From: Nitrososphaerota archaeon
GTDB taxonomy: Archaea; Thermoproteota; Nitrososphaeria; Nitrososphaerales; Nitrosopumilaceae
Assembly: GCA_028867395.1 (NCBI GenBank)
Contig: JAGWGO010000076.1
Location: forward strand, 1-7,202
Length of the DNA stretch: 7,202 bases
Direction: 5' to 3'
A model generated the notes under the pieces. The model was given only the letters and a program-made list of their open reading frames with translations. It ran no database searches and had not been told where the DNA came from. Both the position numbers and the translations under genes were made by a program. Numbering within the stretch: the first letter of the stretch is position 1; every line of letters starts with the position of its first letter. Of this stretch, positions 5,931-7,202 are shown one piece after another.

Positions 5931-6005
5931 GCCAATGTAGCTCAGCCTGGCTAGAGCATCTGACTTGTAATCAGAAGGTCGGGGGTCCAAATCCCCTCAT
6001 TGGCT
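5931..6005 (+). tRNA. tRNA-Thr (anticodon UGU)
   Basis: The cloverleaf can be folded by eye. The acceptor GCCAATG pairs with CATTGGC, the D stem GCTC pairs with GAGC, the anticodon stem TCTGA pairs with TCAGA, and the T stem GGGGG pairs with CCCCT (one G·U). The anticodon loop is CTTGTAA with anticodon TGT at 5966-5968, reading ACA threonine codons. The discriminator is U (6005), as is usual in archaeal tRNA-Thr. CCA is not encoded and there is no intron in the anticodon loop. Confidence 0.96.
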
Positions 6006-6042
6006 TCACTAAAATTTCTCTAGTCGTTAAGAACGCGTGTCT

Positions 6043-6542
6043 TTATTTTAGCACCAGCCCTAGTATCATCACGACTTTAGAGTATGATACCGATGATACT
6101 CTGGCTACATCGGGTAACGTTTTTGCATAATTTGCAGCGTCATACTTGTCTTGCCAGCTAATCGATTTTGCTTCAACCACTAGTATTTTTGATTCTGGAG
6201 AGGACTGGTGCACTTGGGCAACAAATGACGACGTGTCAGAGTTTGAGGCAGGGTTTGAGTTTGGCGTTCCAAATGGTGTCACGATATTAAGACAACCATT
6301 ATCAATTGTGCATGTAGGCAGATTGTGCGCCCCCAGTCATATGCAGCAAGTTTGCTCTCAAGATTGTTATCATGCGTAGTGACAATAATTGCAGTCATGG
6401 GACCATGCCCGCAAAGAGATTGGTCTGTCCAGTCAGAAGAAGAATAGGAACAGGAACCTGTTGCCAATGCATTTGGAATAATCAAAGATGACAATAGGAT
6501 GAAAAACACTCCTAATCCAAGGAAGACGTGTTCCTTATTCAA
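6043..6542 (-). pseudogene. Secreted protein with four cysteines, split by a one-base frameshift
   Basis: I do not recognise the family. The first part begins at TTG 6542 with a signal peptide: hydrophobic residues about 6-23 and an ALA cleavage site before residue 28. A polar domain with Cys31 and Cys44 follows. The frame then ends at a TGA (6279-6281). Adding one G to the G5 run at 6330-6334 joins DWG to AHNLPTCTIDNGCLNIVTPFG and continues to 6043. The restored protein of about 166 residues has four cysteines (31, 44, 78, 84), enough for two disulfides outside the cell. The C-terminal part contains VVEAKSISWQDKYDAANYAK and no membrane anchor. A TTTATTA box is centred about 30 bp upstream. 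Whether this is a real mutation or a homopolymer sequencing error cannot be told from one sequence. Confidence 0.65.
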
Positions 6543-6645
6543 GACAAATACACTATAGACAGTCTTTGTAATAAATCTGGCAACGATTCTTACAAGTGAA
6601 AATGGCAGTTAAAATCTAGAAATAAAATAAAACTAGTCTAGCAGG

Positions 6646-6870
6646 TTATGGGCCAGATTCACTTGATTCTGAAGATCCGCCAGACTCGGTTGTTGAAGCA
6701 TTTGTTGCAGATGATGCACCTTGGGACTCTTGTAGGTGCAAAGCGTTTTCAGTTTTTTCTTCTCCTGGCAGTGCCAACGCTTTATCACCCGCAATTGTCT
6801 TTATACCCACTGTGGCTATTGCGATTGCAACAACTGCAATGCCTATACCAACAGCAATTTTCTTGTTCAT
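6646..6870 (-). CDS. Small membrane-anchored protein with a Ser-rich tail
   Basis: This is a 74-residue hypothetical protein. Basic residues MNKK are followed by one membrane segment (about 5-24), which is an uncleaved anchor or a signal peptide with a possible ALA site near 31-33. A polar outside segment follows, and the last 25 residues are mostly Ser, Gly, Glu, Ala and Thr. The tail looks unstructured and may be glycosylated or act as a surface spacer. An ATG lies two codons upstream (6876). I chose ATG 6870 because TTATAA (6892-6897) is centred 24-25 bp from it, the spacing seen at other promoters here. It lies between two genes for exported proteins on the same strand. The function is unknown. 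Confidence 0.6.
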   Translation of the reverse strand: MNKKIAVGIGIAVVAIAIATVGIKTIAGDKALALPGEEKTENALHLQESQGASSATNASTTESGGSSESSESGP

Positions 6871-6891
6871 GAACATACTAATTTCATTATG

Positions 6892-6897
6892 TTATAA
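6892..6897 (-). promoter_or_regulatory. TATA box of the small membrane protein gene
   Basis: TTATAA, within the minus-strand context CTTATAACATAATG, stands 24-25 bp upstream of the ATG at 6870 and favours that ATG over the one at 6876. Confidence 0.45.
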
Positions 6898-7010
6898 GAG
6901 TCTGGTTCCCATTCCTACCAGTAAGAATGCTTGATCAAAATTTCAAGAAAAACATGTAAACATAAGATTGTATCAAATATTCAAAGCACGGCAGGATAAA
7001 TTCAGTTATT

Positions 7011-7202
7011 CTAGTATGGAGGGGGTTGAACTAGGAGTTGCCCTCGCATAGTAGGCTGGTGAAACGTGCAATAGTACGTGAATATTCCAGTTGTGTTTGC
7101 GTCAAGTGTTATGGTTGTGTTTTGACCTGGAGTCACCACGACATTGATGTTGTATGGTTTGTCAAAGACGGTAAAGGAGTGATTGTCTCCCCCAGGCTGC
7201 TC
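7011..7202 (-). CDS. Cupredoxin (blue copper protein), C-terminal end, partial
   Basis: The last 63 residues of a type-1 copper protein are visible, and the 5' part lies beyond the right edge of the window. Likely copper ligands are the His of GGDNHSFTV (residue 8 of the fragment) and Cys45, His48 and Met52 in YYCTFHQPTMRGQLLV. This is the C-x2-H-x3-M form common among plastocyanin-like proteins of ammonia-oxidising archaea. It would carry electrons at the outer face of the membrane, possibly in the copper-based respiratory chain that replaces cytochrome c in these organisms. The visible end matches a single cupredoxin domain, but the full protein could have further domains. The stop is TAG. 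Confidence 0.85.
   Translation of the reverse strand, partial: EQPGGDNHSFTVFDKPYNINVVVTPGQNTTITLDANTTGIFTYYCTFHQPTMRGQLLVQPPPY

Noticed and set aside
5855..6963. 11-bp inverted match of ATGTTTACATG (5855-5865) with 6953-6963
   Set aside because: Matches of this length between AT-rich stretches are expected by chance in a 7-kb window.
1..7202. CRISPR array, cas genes, rRNA or toxin-antitoxin pair
   Set aside because: I found no regularly spaced direct repeats, no rRNA sequence and no recognisable toxin or antitoxin on either strand.

Overview
The window looks like the chromosome of an ammonia-oxidising archaeon (Thaumarchaeota/Nitrososphaerota), most likely Nitrosopumilales. A moderate GC content (estimated by eye at a little over 40%) would suit a Nitrosotenuis-like genome better than the AT-rich Nitrosopumilus, but this is a weak inference. 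The supporting evidence is a three-subunit PurS/PurQ/PurL enzyme, TATA boxes about 25 bp upstream of start codons with no room for a leader (leaderless archaeal transcription), a tRNA-Thr with a U discriminator and no encoded CCA, and a blue-copper (cupredoxin) C-terminus of the type abundant in these archaea.

Left part (1-3984): the minus strand carries purine-synthesis genes. purS (2838-3098) is followed, after an interruption, by purQ (692-1372) and purL (1-695, leaving the window). Together they make FGAM synthase, step 4 of de novo purine synthesis. purQ and purL overlap by ATGA. Between purS and purQ sit two plus-strand genes: a rhomboid intramembrane serine protease and a two-CBS-domain regulator. 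purS is divergent from a class I SAM methyltransferase, and the two share one TATA-like element exactly 25 bp from each start codon.

Middle (3994-5930): a minus-strand cupin gene, then a decayed IS200/IS605-type insertion containing only tnpB. When its pieces are joined, tnpB keeps all the RuvC catalytic residues and its zinc ribbon, but it has one frameshift before the zinc ribbon and apparently a second near the 3' end. The 22 bases just beyond its restored stop codon are where the guide of a TnpB omega-RNA would lie. They recur perfectly, inverted, at 5863-5884, directly after TTTAC and just upstream of the tRNA gene. This guide/target-like geometry is the most interesting signal in the window.

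Right part (5931-7202): tRNA-Thr(UGU), then three minus-strand genes for exported or membrane-anchored proteins: a Cys-containing secreted protein broken by one base in a G5 run, a small Ser-rich membrane-anchored protein, and the C-terminal end of a cupredoxin. The two broken genes could be real pseudogenes or assembly errors.
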